This document shows positions 43,688-51,828 of a stretch of 64,000 bases of DNA, piece by piece. Made by a program: the position numbers and the translations under genes. Origin of the DNA: UBA1672 sp033851915 (GTDB lineage: Bacteria; Pseudomonadota; Alphaproteobacteria; Micavibrionales; Micavibrionaceae); NCBI GenBank assembly GCA_033851915.1, contig JAWSVM010000002.1:32927-96926 (forward strand), given 5' to 3'. Under the pieces are notes generated by a model. It did not search any database and had not been told where the DNA came from. It saw nothing but the letters and a program-made list of their open reading frames with translations. Each line of letters opens with the position of its first letter. Within the stretch, counting starts at the first letter, position 1.

Positions 43688-44317
43688 ATGAAAAACGTAC
43701 AGCCGATTCTTTATTCATTTAGACGTTGCCCCTACGCCATGAGAGCACGAATGGGGCTAGCTGGCGCAGACATAAAGCACGAACATCGCGAAATTATACT
43801 GCGCGACAAGCCAGCCCACATGCTGGAGATATCCCCCAAGGGAACCGTGCCGGTTTTAAACCTTCCAAACGGACGCGTGATAGATGAGAGTCTCGATATT
43901 ATGCTTTGGGCGCTGGAACAGAACGACCAGCACAGATGGCTGGACGGCGCGCGCATTGATATGTTCAACCTAATAGAGCGTAACGATACAACATTCAAAG
44001 CCCTACTAGACCGCTACAAATACCCAAACCGCTACCCCGACGAAGATTGCACGAACGCACGAGACTACACAGCCAGAATCCTTTTTGACCTCGATCAGCG
44101 TATAAAAGAAAATGGTGCACTATCAGGTGAGAAAACCACCATCGCCGACATCGCAATATTTCCGTTTATCAGGCAATTTGCACACGTAGATCGCGATTGG
44201 TTTAACGCACAAAAACTGCCCTCACTCCAAAAATGGCTCAAAGAACATCTGGAAAGTGCGTTATTCACAACCATCATGGAAAAGCATGAAATATGGGCAG
44301 ACACAGCGCCCAAATAA
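43688..44317 (+). CDS. glutathione S-transferase-family protein
   Basis: 209 residues with a thioredoxin-like N-terminal domain (LYSFRRCPYAMRARMGLAGA) and the Pro-Asp-containing VPVLNLPNGRVIDESLDI, then a helical C-terminal domain (TTIADIAIFPFIRQFAHVDR). The CPYA motif suggests an omega/beta-type glutathione transferase with disulfide exchange activity. Substrate unknown. Stands alone on its strand; it faces the metal-sensor operon. Confidence 0.9.
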   Translation: MKNVQPILYSFRRCPYAMRARMGLAGADIKHEHREIILRDKPAHMLEISPKGTVPVLNLPNGRVIDESLDIMLWALEQNDQHRWLDGARIDMFNLIERNDTTFKALLDRYKYPNRYPDEDCTNARDYTARILFDLDQRIKENGALSGEKTTIADIAIFPFIRQFAHVDRDWFNAQKLPSLQKWLKEHLESALFTTIMEKHEIWADTAPK

Positions 44318-44410
44318 ACACAATTTACAATTCAAAAACAACATCTTAAGACAAGTACTCTATTACGACACGAAAGAACTATATTTAGCCATTTAAGGCC
44401 AATAATATCG

Positions 44411-44902
44411 TTACTTTCCGTTGCTTTCATGCTGTTTTGGCGCGCGTGGTGAGTGTTTACCCCACTTACCTTTATGTCCATGCTTTCCAAGCACTGTCGA
44501 AACAAGTTTCTGCGCAAGCACCTTGCGATCCTCTTGCGGCAATTGCCCGCCAAGCTCTTTAAATGTCTCCAGCTTATGATTGGCTATTTTTATGCCCAAT
44601 TGTTGCAGATCTCGCGCAGCAGCATCATAAGCCGCAGGATCAAAGACTTCAGCAGAATACACCTCAATCAAAGCATTCTTTTTTTCACGGACCTCTTTAA
44701 AGATTGCAAAAATTTCAGGCTTTTTCTCCTTAAAGGTCTGCTTCATCAAAGCGCGGGTTTCTGGCGTTAATTTCTCTCGCAATTCCCCCCAAGAACCATG
44801 CCCAAAATTTCTCATATGATAGGCCTTGCCCCCTAACATGCCCAATAACAAAATATTGATCACAAGAGAAAGCGTAAAAATAATCTTCATTTTCTTATTC
44901 AT
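44411..44902 (-). CDS. Spy/CnrX-like periplasmic metal-sensor protein
   Basis: 163 residues. A membrane anchor (IIFTLSLVINILLLGMLGG) is followed by helices of the LTPETRALMKQTFKEKKPEI type found in Spy, ZraP and CnrX. The tail is His/Lys-rich (GKHGHKGKWGKHSP), likely metal binding. It begins 4 bp inside the end of the small membrane protein gene. In CnrYXH, the anchored X protein senses nickel or cobalt and controls the anti-sigma factor; the same layout here suggests sensing of a metal or misfolding signal. Confidence 0.82.
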   Translation of the reverse strand: MNKKMKIIFTLSLVINILLLGMLGGKAYHMRNFGHGSWGELREKLTPETRALMKQTFKEKKPEIFAIFKEVREKKNALIEVYSAEVFDPAAYDAAARDLQQLGIKIANHKLETFKELGGQLPQEDRKVLAQKLVSTVLGKHGHKGKWGKHSPRAPKQHESNGK

Positions 44903-45222
44903 AGAATATCTCCATATCCAATCGTTTCGGCAGCCAAGAAATAAGCATCAGCATCAATGTTTGTGCTGGCTTCAGATACTCCGGAAGAATACCCTCCCAA
45001 CATCACACCAAACACCAAAACCAAAGCCATCGATAAAGCTGGCTTGGGCAATATAACAGCATCCAAAATGGCTGTAAAAATAGCCAATACAGAGTTACCC
45101 TTTGAAACAGCAGGGTTTTTACTAACAGACAATGAAGCTTGCACAATGCGATGTTCCAAATTACTGCGCATAGGCGGCACATCACGCGCCTTTAAAATCT
45201 CGTTGAGTTCATAATCATCCAT
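44899..45222 (-). CDS. small membrane protein, candidate anti-sigma factor
   Basis: 107 residues. The soluble N-terminus (DDYELNEILKARDVPPMRSN) precedes one membrane helix (PALSMALVLVFGVMLGGYSS) and a short periplasmic tail. It overlaps the sigma gene by 8 bp and the sensor gene by 4 bp, so production is coupled. No ZAS zinc motif is present. Size, topology and position match short CnrY-type anti-sigma factors, although no direct sequence match is visible. ATG chosen without a strong ribosome site. Confidence 0.7.
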   Translation of the reverse strand: MDDYELNEILKARDVPPMRSNLEHRIVQASLSVSKNPAVSKGNSVLAIFTAILDAVILPKPALSMALVLVFGVMLGGYSSGVSEASTNIDADAYFLAAETIGYGDIL

Positions 45223-45817
45223 AATATGTTGCCTCCCCTACTCCGTTATCATCTTGCTTTAAAATGCCGCGTCGGTGCAGCTCTTCCCTTAATCCTGATT
45301 TCGCACGCATTAATAATGATTCCAACGCCTTAACACCAACACCCATAACCTGCGCCGCATCCTTATTCGTCAGCTCCTCATAAAAGCACAGGTTTAGCGC
45401 TGTTTTTTGACGCTCCGGCAAAGCCTGGATAACCGTTTCTATCATTGCGCTCTGCTCATCAGCTTCCATCATATCTTGCTGCGTGTCGCGGGTATCCTCG
45501 ACATAATCCAAAGCATCCCCCGCCGCCGCCGGCTTTTTCTTACGCATGAAATCTATCGCCTGATTTGTCACAACGCGATAAAACCACGTGGTGAATTTCG
45601 CGCCACGCAATGCATCCCAAACTTGCGGCCTGTTCCAGAGCTTCAGGAACGCGTCTTGCACAATATCTTCTGCGTCATCTTGTTGCCCGCACATGCGGTA
45701 AGCCGCGCTGTAAAACAGATTGGTATAGCGATGGACAAGAACAGAGAAGGCCTCATGATCCGCATTTTTCACGCGCGCCATAAGGTCTTCATCTGTCATA
45801 TCGTTTAGATCAGGCAC
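45215..45817 (-). CDS. ECF sigma factor
   Basis: 200 residues. Region 2 is complete (YRMCGQQDDAEDIVQDAFLK, then WFYRVVTNQAIDFMRK) and region 4 has PERQKTALNLCFYEELTNKD followed by VMGVGVKALESLLMRAKSGL. The Lys/Ala-rich linker between regions is short. No extra C-terminal domain. It precedes the putative anti-sigma and sensor genes and follows an EF-hand gene, so it probably controls envelope or metal stress. Its target promoter is unknown; the likely one is upstream of the EF-hand gene. Confidence 0.93.
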   Translation of the reverse strand: MPDLNDMTDEDLMARVKNADHEAFSVLVHRYTNLFYSAAYRMCGQQDDAEDIVQDAFLKLWNRPQVWDALRGAKFTTWFYRVVTNQAIDFMRKKKPAAAGDALDYVEDTRDTQQDMMEADEQSAMIETVIQALPERQKTALNLCFYEELTNKDAAQVMGVGVKALESLLMRAKSGLREELHRRGILKQDDNGVGEATYYG

Positions 45818-45837
45818 AAATAGGCTCTTCTATCGCG

Positions 45838-46140
45838 TTATTCTGCGGACTTGCTATCACGCTTGTCCTTCATAGCTTTCCACTTATCTTTCATTGTCTT
45901 ATGATGCGCTTTGGCTTCATCTTTGCTGATTTCACCATTGCCATCCGCATCCATTTTCTTAAAACGCTCTTCGGCAGAGTCCATGAACTCATCTTTGGAA
46001 ATAACCCCATCACCGTTAGTATCGTGACGTTCAAACATTTTTTCACCGTGTTTCCCGTGGCCTTTGCCGCCTTCCCCCGCCAACGCGAAAGGAATAGAAA
46101 CCATCACGGCCAACGCCGTCAAAATTGTAAGCTTTTTCAT
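45838..46140 (-). CDS. secreted EF-hand protein
   Basis: 100 residues from MKKLTILTALAVMVSIPFAL, a signal peptide cleaved near ALA. Mature part has two calcium loops, DTNGDGVISKDE and DADGNGEISKDE, each with canonical Asp/Asn spacing, between His/Lys-rich flanks (GKGHGKHGEK; KAHHKTMKDKWK). AAAAGGAG precedes the ATG by a few bases. First gene of the ECF operon, 20 bp before the sigma gene. Probably a periplasmic Ca2+-binding protein; it may buffer cations for the neighbouring sensor. Confidence 0.88.
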   Translation of the reverse strand: MKKLTILTALAVMVSIPFALAGEGGKGHGKHGEKMFERHDTNGDGVISKDEFMDSAEERFKKMDADGNGEISKDEAKAHHKTMKDKWKAMKDKRDSKSAE

Positions 46141-46167
46141 CATACTCTCCTTTTTATAAGTCATTAT

Positions 46168-46210
46168 ATAACTGTAGTACGCAGAGATATGGGTAATCCT
46201 TCGTTATTTC
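46168..46210 (-). repeat. 43 nt hairpin repeat, copy A
   Basis: ATAACTGTAGTACGCAG at the left and GGGTAATCCTTCGTTATTTC at the right; nearly identical to copy B 714 bp away. Ends are complementary (ATAAC/GTTAT). Located 23 nt past the stop of the orphan gene, upstream of the EF-hand gene. Confidence 0.85.
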
Positions 46211-46233
46211 CTTAAAACTTTACAAGCCAAAAA

Positions 46234-46773
46234 CTAATCCAGCCCCCAAACCGTTCTAATTCTTTCATGTGGGATTTCATTTTCTTGACCAATCAGTTCA
46301 TCCCATTGCTGTAACTTGCGCCTATGCACAAAAGTATCATTCGGATCTTCCGGATTATCAGGAATAAAGTTTCTGGCCGTTGGGTTATAAACCTGCGTGA
46401 TCGTTTCACCGGCAATATATTTTTGATAGAAATCTTCAGTGTCCTGATGTAATTGTTCATTAATTTCACCAACACTGCTTTCCCCTAATTTTACAGACGA
46501 AAAAACGGCTTCCACTTTATCCAACATATCAAGATAGCCAGTATCGCCAGCTTTCTGGTAAGCTTTTCGATGTTCATCAATGTCATTTTCCCTCAATACG
46601 CTAAACCCATAGGTTTTAGCAATATCAACGCCACCATGCCCATCCCGAGCAATGGAAAAAAACGATGTGCAAACTGCAAATCCGTGTTCCTCATTACCAA
46701 CAACCTCAGAAGGCTGGTATAATTCATTAAATCCCTTTTTCAAGGCAAGGGAAAACTTGTCAACGTTAGTCAT
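46234..46773 (-). CDS. orphan protein of 179 residues flanked by hairpin repeats
   Basis: No family recognised. Soluble, slightly acidic, with no signal peptide or membrane helix. Visible features are an N-terminal helix-rich part (MTNVDKFSLALKKGFNELYQ), one FAVCTSFFSIARDGHGG segment, and a Pro/Asn-rich loop (FIPDNPEDPNDTFVHRRKL). It stands alone: hairpin repeats lie on both sides and no operon partner is close. By eye it is more AT-rich than the sigma operon next to it, which could mean recent acquisition. Confidence 0.55.
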   Translation of the reverse strand: MTNVDKFSLALKKGFNELYQPSEVVGNEEHGFAVCTSFFSIARDGHGGVDIAKTYGFSVLRENDIDEHRKAYQKAGDTGYLDMLDKVEAVFSSVKLGESSVGEINEQLHQDTEDFYQKYIAGETITQVYNPTARNFIPDNPEDPNDTFVHRRKLQQWDELIGQENEIPHERIRTVWGLD

Positions 46774-47088
46774 ATCAATCCACTTTATTATTCATTCTTA
46801 ATGCCATAATATTATAGAAACGGCGCTTACGCAAATTCTTGGTAACACAACAGCCCAACCTGCCTAATAAAACACCGCGAAATAACTGTAGTATGCAGGG
46901 AGGATGGGTAATCCTTCGTTATTTCTAATATCTATTTTCAGCCATAAGCAAAGATTTAGCTTTATCTAATGTTTTTCTTGCATATTTTTCATAGCTTATG
47001 ATATCACTGAAAAAAATTAAAATGGTGCGGTGATAGTGTCATATAATGGTTATAGCTTCAAATATCTTGAACAAAAGGGTGATACAGC
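46774..47088. other. 315 nt region between two orphan genes
   Basis: Contains the hairpin repeat copy B (46882-46925) and, on the minus strand just before it, an open stretch of about 38 codons ending ...LLMAENRY-stop with no start codon, possibly a gene fragment. The rest is AT-rich with no clear promoter. Confidence 0.5.
46882..46925 (-). repeat. 44 nt hairpin repeat, copy B
   Basis: GAAATAAC at the left pairs with GTTATTTC at the right (starting from 46879), with GGAT-GGGTA-ATCC nested inside. It differs from copy A at only a few positions. Read on the minus strand it begins immediately after a TAG codon. Confidence 0.85.
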
Positions 47089-47694
47089 ATGGAAAGATCT
47101 AGAGAAACTGCAATACAAGGGACATACTCTGTACCATGTGATCATACTGCCGCGACAGATGAAACTTTTCACGCCAAACCTGAATTTCTTGAATACCATC
47201 AAAGACCAGATACAGAATATGGTGCAACCTACATCATGGCAGATGTTAAAAAATTGATTGAAATGATCCGAGAAACTGATCCAGAAATGATTGAGCATGC
47301 AAAATATAAATATCGAGGTGAAACAGCGCAAGAATGGTTAGAGGTGAACTCTGAAGAAAACCCATATAATACTGGTAGTTTTTCTTATGCTCGAACACAG
47401 ACTAATCGACCAAAGGATAATTTTGTAAATGCGCTTAAAGAAGTTTTTGGATTAAGCTCTAACCCTGAGCCTGAGTACATGAAACGACTGACTATGTCTA
47501 CAGGAAATGCTGGAATGCTTATCCTGTTAGAAGAGGCAGGAGTATCACAAATACCTATTGGTTTTGGCGCTGACAATAGAAATGACGCACTAGAACTTAT
47601 TAATAAAATTGGTACTGGAAATAACCCTGTTATTATGACGCAGAAGGAATTCCCTAACTGGGATATAAAAGCGGATAATACCCTAGATATGTAA
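47089..47694 (+). CDS. orphan protein of 201 residues
   Basis: No family recognised. Soluble, with no signal peptide; begins MERSRETAIQGTYSVPCDHT and contains a region of charged helices (ADVKKLIEMIRETDPEMIEH) and a hydrophobic core segment (GNAGMLILLEEAGVSQIPIG). The ATG has AGGG at a suitable distance. An overlapping frame starting at 47030 is shorter and I treat it as spurious. AT-rich by eye and isolated, like its neighbour, so possibly horizontally gained. Confidence 0.5.
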   Translation: MERSRETAIQGTYSVPCDHTAATDETFHAKPEFLEYHQRPDTEYGATYIMADVKKLIEMIRETDPEMIEHAKYKYRGETAQEWLEVNSEENPYNTGSFSYARTQTNRPKDNFVNALKEVFGLSSNPEPEYMKRLTMSTGNAGMLILLEEAGVSQIPIGFGADNRNDALELINKIGTGNNPVIMTQKEFPNWDIKADNTLDM

Positions 47695-47730
47695 TTTTCT
47701 TTTTAGTACTTTACCTTCCCTTATAAACAG

Positions 47731-47753
47731 TAAAATACAGATTTCAATATCTG
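47731..47753 (-). terminator. weak hairpin after icd
   Basis: CAGAT-attgaa-ATCTG followed by TATTTTAC on the minus strand, overlapping the region just past the icd stop. Short stem; possible terminator shared with the converging orphan gene. Confidence 0.35.
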
Positions 47754-47755
47754 CT

Positions 47756-48979
47756 TTAAGCCCCCGACCCCATTTCCTTCTCAAGGTTCTCAACCACTTT
47801 GCCCAAGAACTCTTGCGTAGTGAGGAATTTTTGGTCTTTGCCGACGAGTAGAGCCAAATCTTTGGTCATGAAACCTTGCTCCACCGTGCCGACACAGACG
47901 CGCTCCAAGGTTTCACAGAAATCAATCAGCGGCTGGTTGTCATCAAACATGCCGCGATATTTCAGGCCGCTTGTCCATGCGAAGATCGAAGCAATCGGAT
48001 TAGTTGAGGTTGGCTTACCCGCTTGATGCAGACGATAATGACGGGTGACTGTGCCGTGCGCGGCTTCGGCTTCCACCGTTTTTCCATCAGGAGTCAGCAA
48101 AACAGAGGTCATCAAACCAAGCGAGCCGAACCCTTGCGCCACGATGTCAGATTGCACATCGCCATCATAATTCTTACACGCCCAGACAAAGCCACCCTTG
48201 GACTTGATCGCTTGTGCCACCATGTCATCGATCAGGCGATGCTCGTACCACAGCTCCCGCTTATCGAACTCGGCTTTGAATTCTGCGTCAAAGATGCGCT
48301 GGAATATCTCGATAAAACGCCCGTCATATTGCTTCAAGATCGTGTTTTTGGTCGACATATAAACAGGGTAGTTTTGCAGCAAACCATAATTAAAGCTGGA
48401 ACGGGCAAAGCCCTCGATGCTCTCATCCAGATTATACATGCCCATCGCAACACCGGAGCTTGGGAAGTCATAGATCTCCCACTCTTGCACGTCACTGCCG
48501 TCTTTGGGCGTGAACACCATTTTCATCGTGCCCGGTTGGTCAATTTTCATGTCCGTTGCTTTATATTGATCGCCAAACGCGTGGCGGCCAATAATAATCG
48601 GCTTTTCCCAGCCCGGCACATATTTCGGCACGTTCGAACAGGTAATCGGCGCACGGAAAATCGTTCCTCCAAGGATATTACGGATCGTACCGTTGGGTGA
48701 ACGCCACATTTTCTTGAGGCCGAACTCTTCAACACGCGCTTCATCAGGGGTAATGGTTGCACATTTAATGCCCACACCATGCTTATTAATCGCATTCGCC
48801 GCATCAATTGTGATTTGATCATCCGTCGCATCACGGTTTTGGATCGATAGGTCGTAATATTCCAGATCAATATCCAGATACGGCAAAATCAAGCTCTCCT
48901 TGATGAACGCCCAGATAATGCGTGTCATCTCGTCGCCGTCTATTTCAACAACAGGTGTATCAACTTTAATTTTGGCCAT
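47756..48979 (-). CDS. icd: NADP-dependent isocitrate dehydrogenase, eukaryotic-like type
   Basis: 407 residues from MAKIKVDTPVVEIDGDEMTR, with AAGGA 8 nt upstream. Substrate-binding motif SPNGTIRNILGGTIFR, metal site residues (DDMVAQ; NYDGDVQSDIVAQGFGSLGL) and the C-terminal EAAHGTVTRHYR are complete. This sequence class is the homodimeric eukaryotic-type enzyme, common in alphaproteobacteria, not the E. coli AceK-regulated type. It converts isocitrate to 2-oxoglutarate with NADPH formation. Gene stands alone. Confidence 0.96.
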   Translation of the reverse strand: MAKIKVDTPVVEIDGDEMTRIIWAFIKESLILPYLDIDLEYYDLSIQNRDATDDQITIDAANAINKHGVGIKCATITPDEARVEEFGLKKMWRSPNGTIRNILGGTIFRAPITCSNVPKYVPGWEKPIIIGRHAFGDQYKATDMKIDQPGTMKMVFTPKDGSDVQEWEIYDFPSSGVAMGMYNLDESIEGFARSSFNYGLLQNYPVYMSTKNTILKQYDGRFIEIFQRIFDAEFKAEFDKRELWYEHRLIDDMVAQAIKSKGGFVWACKNYDGDVQSDIVAQGFGSLGLMTSVLLTPDGKTVEAEAAHGTVTRHYRLHQAGKPTSTNPIASIFAWTSGLKYRGMFDDNQPLIDFCETLERVCVGTVEQGFMTKDLALLVGKDQKFLTTQEFLGKVVENLEKEMGSGA

Positions 48980-49138
48980 AATTTTGTCCTTTTTCCATTC
49001 CATATCTCGATTCTATAATACGAACACAAAAAATAGCACCTCCGCGCATGCAAAGCGAATTGAATTTCAAATTCCATTTTGATGTATTTGATAATCACGT
49101 TACTATGCCCACAGTATTGTTTATCAAGGATATATATC

Positions 49139-49711
49139 TTGCCTCTCATCTCATCAGGACATAGAAAACCGGAACCATATAACCTGCATAACTTCACCGT
49201 ATTACTGGCGGAAGATTCTGTTTATATGCAAACATTGATCTCGGAAATGCTGCGAGTTTTTGGGGTTGGTGATATTTTAACATGCTCTGATGCAAGGGAG
49301 GCTATCGACCTGTTAACCATTACGCAGGCACGTGCCTCCAGCCGTCACGTCAACAAAATTGATATCCTTTTAACCGATTGGCTCATGCCAAATGGCAACG
49401 GTGAAGAACTGCTCAGCTGGGTACGAACGCATGAAAATGATGACATTCGCTTTATGCCCATCATTGTGGTCAGTGGCTTTACCACCGAAAAAATAACGAG
49501 CGCCACACGGGATTTAGGCGCCAATGAAATATTGGTTAAACCAGTATCAGGCAAGCTGTTAGCCTCGCGCATTTGCTCTGTTATTGATACCCCGCGCGCC
49601 TTCATCGAGACCCCTGAATTTTTTGGCCCCGATCGCAGAAGGCAAGACCTCGGATTTGTGGGAGAGAACAGACGCAACGCATCTCCCAGTATTGTGGAGA
49701 AAAACATATGA
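49139..49711 (+). CDS. single-domain receiver protein (CheY-like)
   Basis: About 190 residues. Receiver domain: acidic pair in VLLAEDSVYMQTL, phosphorylated Asp in ILLTDWLMPNGNGEELL, Thr/Ser switch in IIVVSGFTTEK and Lys in NEILVKPVSGK. A tail with FFGPDRRRQDLG follows, as seen in alphaproteobacterial receivers with FxGxDRR motifs. I choose a TTG start at 49139, preceded by CAAGGA 8 nt upstream; the earlier frame encodes a poor hydrophobic peptide. It ends 4 bp inside the HPt gene. Confidence 0.85.
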   Translation: MPLISSGHRKPEPYNLHNFTVLLAEDSVYMQTLISEMLRVFGVGDILTCSDAREAIDLLTITQARASSRHVNKIDILLTDWLMPNGNGEELLSWVRTHENDDIRFMPIIVVSGFTTEKITSATRDLGANEILVKPVSGKLLASRICSVIDTPRAFIETPEFFGPDRRRQDLGFVGENRRNASPSIVEKNI

Positions 49712-50229
49712 CCGACCAAAAGAAAAATGACGATATAACTGTTAACATCTACAAACACAGACAAAACCCGCTGAAAAACAAATTGGGAGCACGTCTCCTC
49801 ACCAATGAAGACGGGCACCTATCCTCCGAAAATATCAAGGAAGCCGATAAGATAATCGCCAAAATGTGTATCGGATGTGAAGACCATATCGCACAACAGC
49901 TGGAACAAATATCGACGGTTTGGAACGATATGAAAAAGATAGAGGATAAAGCTCTACGCCACGAAAAAGCACAAGAAATATTTACACATGCACATGAAAT
50001 AAAAGATATCGGTGCGCTATGCGGTTACACTTTGGCTGCGTATTTTGCGGAATCTTTGCGGGATTACATCTCTGAAACCGCACTAAATATGAAAAACCAA
50101 CATATTATTATTCAAGCACATATCGACGCCATGAATGCCGTCCACAGGGGGAAACTCAAAGAAGATGGCGGCCCTGTCGCCGATGAGTTGAAAAAAATGG
50201 TGAAAATCGCGATTGAAAAATATCACTAG
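49708..50229 (+). CDS. HPt-like histidine phosphotransfer protein
   Basis: 173 residues, all helix-forming. The motif IFTHAHEIKDIGALCGYTLA resembles the HPt helix with the phosphorylatable His in HAHxxK and the following Gly. It overlaps the receiver gene by 4 bp, so the two likely exchange phosphoryl groups or act in one pathway. No kinase gene is close. Cys residues (CIGCE, ALCGY) are present. The receiver-plus-HPt arrangement occurs in alphaproteobacteria, but the output is unknown. Confidence 0.72.
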   Translation: MTDQKKNDDITVNIYKHRQNPLKNKLGARLLTNEDGHLSSENIKEADKIIAKMCIGCEDHIAQQLEQISTVWNDMKKIEDKALRHEKAQEIFTHAHEIKDIGALCGYTLAAYFAESLRDYISETALNMKNQHIIIQAHIDAMNAVHRGKLKEDGGPVADELKKMVKIAIEKYH

Positions 50230-50332
50230 CCCTTCACTGAAAACACGATGTAATACCCAGCCACAGCAAACTTGTGCAGTATAAGATGTTCATGGTACGC
50301 TATGACAAATAAAAATGACTCGGGTGATAACT

Positions 50333-50506
50333 ATGGTTAAAAGCAGCTTTCAGGATAAAGCCTCTGAAAATGGAGAAAATGGAGAAAATGCCCCTGCCGG
50401 ATCGTTTGATGAATACTGGGCTTATAATAAAGCAATTTGGGATCAAGAAGATGGCACACGCGATTGTGACCGTGATTACGATCACGGTTATTGTTCCCCT
50501 TCCTAA
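50333..50506 (+). CDS. possible 57-residue acidic protein
   Basis: From MVKSSFQDKASEN, with GGGTG upstream. Very acidic, with a tandem ENGENGEN from a 9-bp DNA repeat (GGAGAAAAT in three copies) and a C-terminal DYDHGYCSPS. The last part of the frame contains a CCGTGAT-TACG-ATCACGG hairpin followed by TTATTGTT, so a terminator could overlap the coding end. No family known. A spurious ORF is possible. Confidence 0.4.
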   Translation: MVKSSFQDKASENGENGENAPAGSFDEYWAYNKAIWDQEDGTRDCDRDYDHGYCSPS

Positions 50507-50615
50507 CGCTCAAGAATATAAATCCCCCCCTTAAAAAACGTATTCAATAACAGATTGTGAACAAAACTTGTATTTCAAGTGCTAACCCCTTATATTCCGC
50601 GCTTAAGAGGATTAT

Positions 50616-51764
50616 ATGAGCGATACATTAAACAGCATGGGCTTTGCAAAGCCCCCATCACAGACGAGAGTCGTCGTTGCCATGTCAGGCGGCGTAGATA
50701 GCTCTGTGTGTGCGGCTCTTCTGCATGAAGAAGGGTATGATGTCGTCGGTGTGACGCTGCAACTCTATGATTATGGCGATGCGACAGGCGAAGCGGTAAA
50801 GAGTAAAACCTGTTGCGCGGGGCAAGATATTTATGACGCGCGCCGCGTTGCCGAAGAACGTGGCTTCCCACATTACGTCTTAAATTACGAAAGCAATTTC
50901 CGCGAAGCTGTGATTGAGGATTTCGCAGACAGCTATCTGCGCGGTGAAACCCCTATCCCATGCGTGAAATGCAACCAAAGTGTGAAATTCCGCGATTTAT
51001 TGAAAGTTGCACATGAACTAGGCGCGGATTGCATGGCAACGGGGCATTATATCCAACGCATTGCAGATGATGACGGCCACCCATATTTAAAACGCGCCCA
51101 TGATGATGGCAAAGATCAAAGCTATTTCTTATTTGCAACAACGCAAGAACAGCTTGATTTTCTACGCTTTCCCTTGGGTGGTTGGGCAAAAGATATCACC
51201 CGCGAACACGCCACGCGCCTCGGCCTGATGAACGCCGACAAACCGGATTCACAAGATATTTGCTTTGTTCCGCACGGTGATTACGCAAAAATCGTAAAAA
51301 AAATGCGCCCTGAAGCCCAAAACCCGGGCAAAATCATCCATATGGATGGACGCGAGATTGGCGACCATGAAGGCATTATCCACTACACAATCGGCCAGCG
51401 CCGCGGCATTGGTATTGGCGGCGGCGTAACAGAGAATAACGAACCTCTTTACGTAGTAGCCCTAAAACCGAAAGAGAATCAAGTTATTGTCGGATCAAAA
51501 GAAGATCTCGCCCGTAATATATTGACCTTAAAAGAGTGTAACTGGCTGTTCGAACAAGAAAAAAATGATGAGCCAATTGCCGTTGAGGTTAAGTTCCGTT
51601 CCACCATGAAGCCAACCACAGCCAAGCTGCATATGCGTGAAAATGGCGCGGAAATTCACCTCGACAATCCACAATATGGCATCTCTGCGGGGCAAGCTGC
51701 CGTGTGCTACATCAATGATCGCGTCATTGGCGGTGGGTGGATTACAAGCACGACGAACGCCTGA
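50616..51764 (+). CDS. mnmA: tRNA-specific 2-thiouridylase MnmA
   Basis: 382 residues. PP-loop VVVAMSGGVDSSVCAALL at the front; catalytic cysteines in the PIPCVKCNQ and SQDICFVPHG segments; tail with GQAAVCYIND. It transfers sulfur to wobble U34 in Glu, Gln and Lys tRNAs, giving the s2U part of mnm5s2U whose other steps (mnmC, mnmD) are encoded at 17-19 kb. The cysteine desulfurase at 37 kb is a possible sulfur donor. AGAGG precedes the ATG. Confidence 0.96.
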   Translation: MSDTLNSMGFAKPPSQTRVVVAMSGGVDSSVCAALLHEEGYDVVGVTLQLYDYGDATGEAVKSKTCCAGQDIYDARRVAEERGFPHYVLNYESNFREAVIEDFADSYLRGETPIPCVKCNQSVKFRDLLKVAHELGADCMATGHYIQRIADDDGHPYLKRAHDDGKDQSYFLFATTQEQLDFLRFPLGGWAKDITREHATRLGLMNADKPDSQDICFVPHGDYAKIVKKMRPEAQNPGKIIHMDGREIGDHEGIIHYTIGQRRGIGIGGGVTENNEPLYVVALKPKENQVIVGSKEDLARNILTLKECNWLFEQEKNDEPIAVEVKFRSTMKPTTAKLHMRENGAEIHLDNPQYGISAGQAAVCYINDRVIGGGWITSTTNA

Positions 51765-51828
51765 AATTTGACTCATACCCTCTTTTTCCTCTAAAATAAC
51801 AGAAACATGAGATAAATGGGGATTTACA

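Noticed and set aside
46926..47040. Minus-strand open stretch ending LLMAENRY
   Set aside because: No start codon in frame and only about 38 codons; at most a gene fragment.
47030..47257. 75-residue frame overlapping the orphan gene at 47089
   Set aside because: Overlaps a longer frame with a better ribosome site; it ends early and has no recognisable features.
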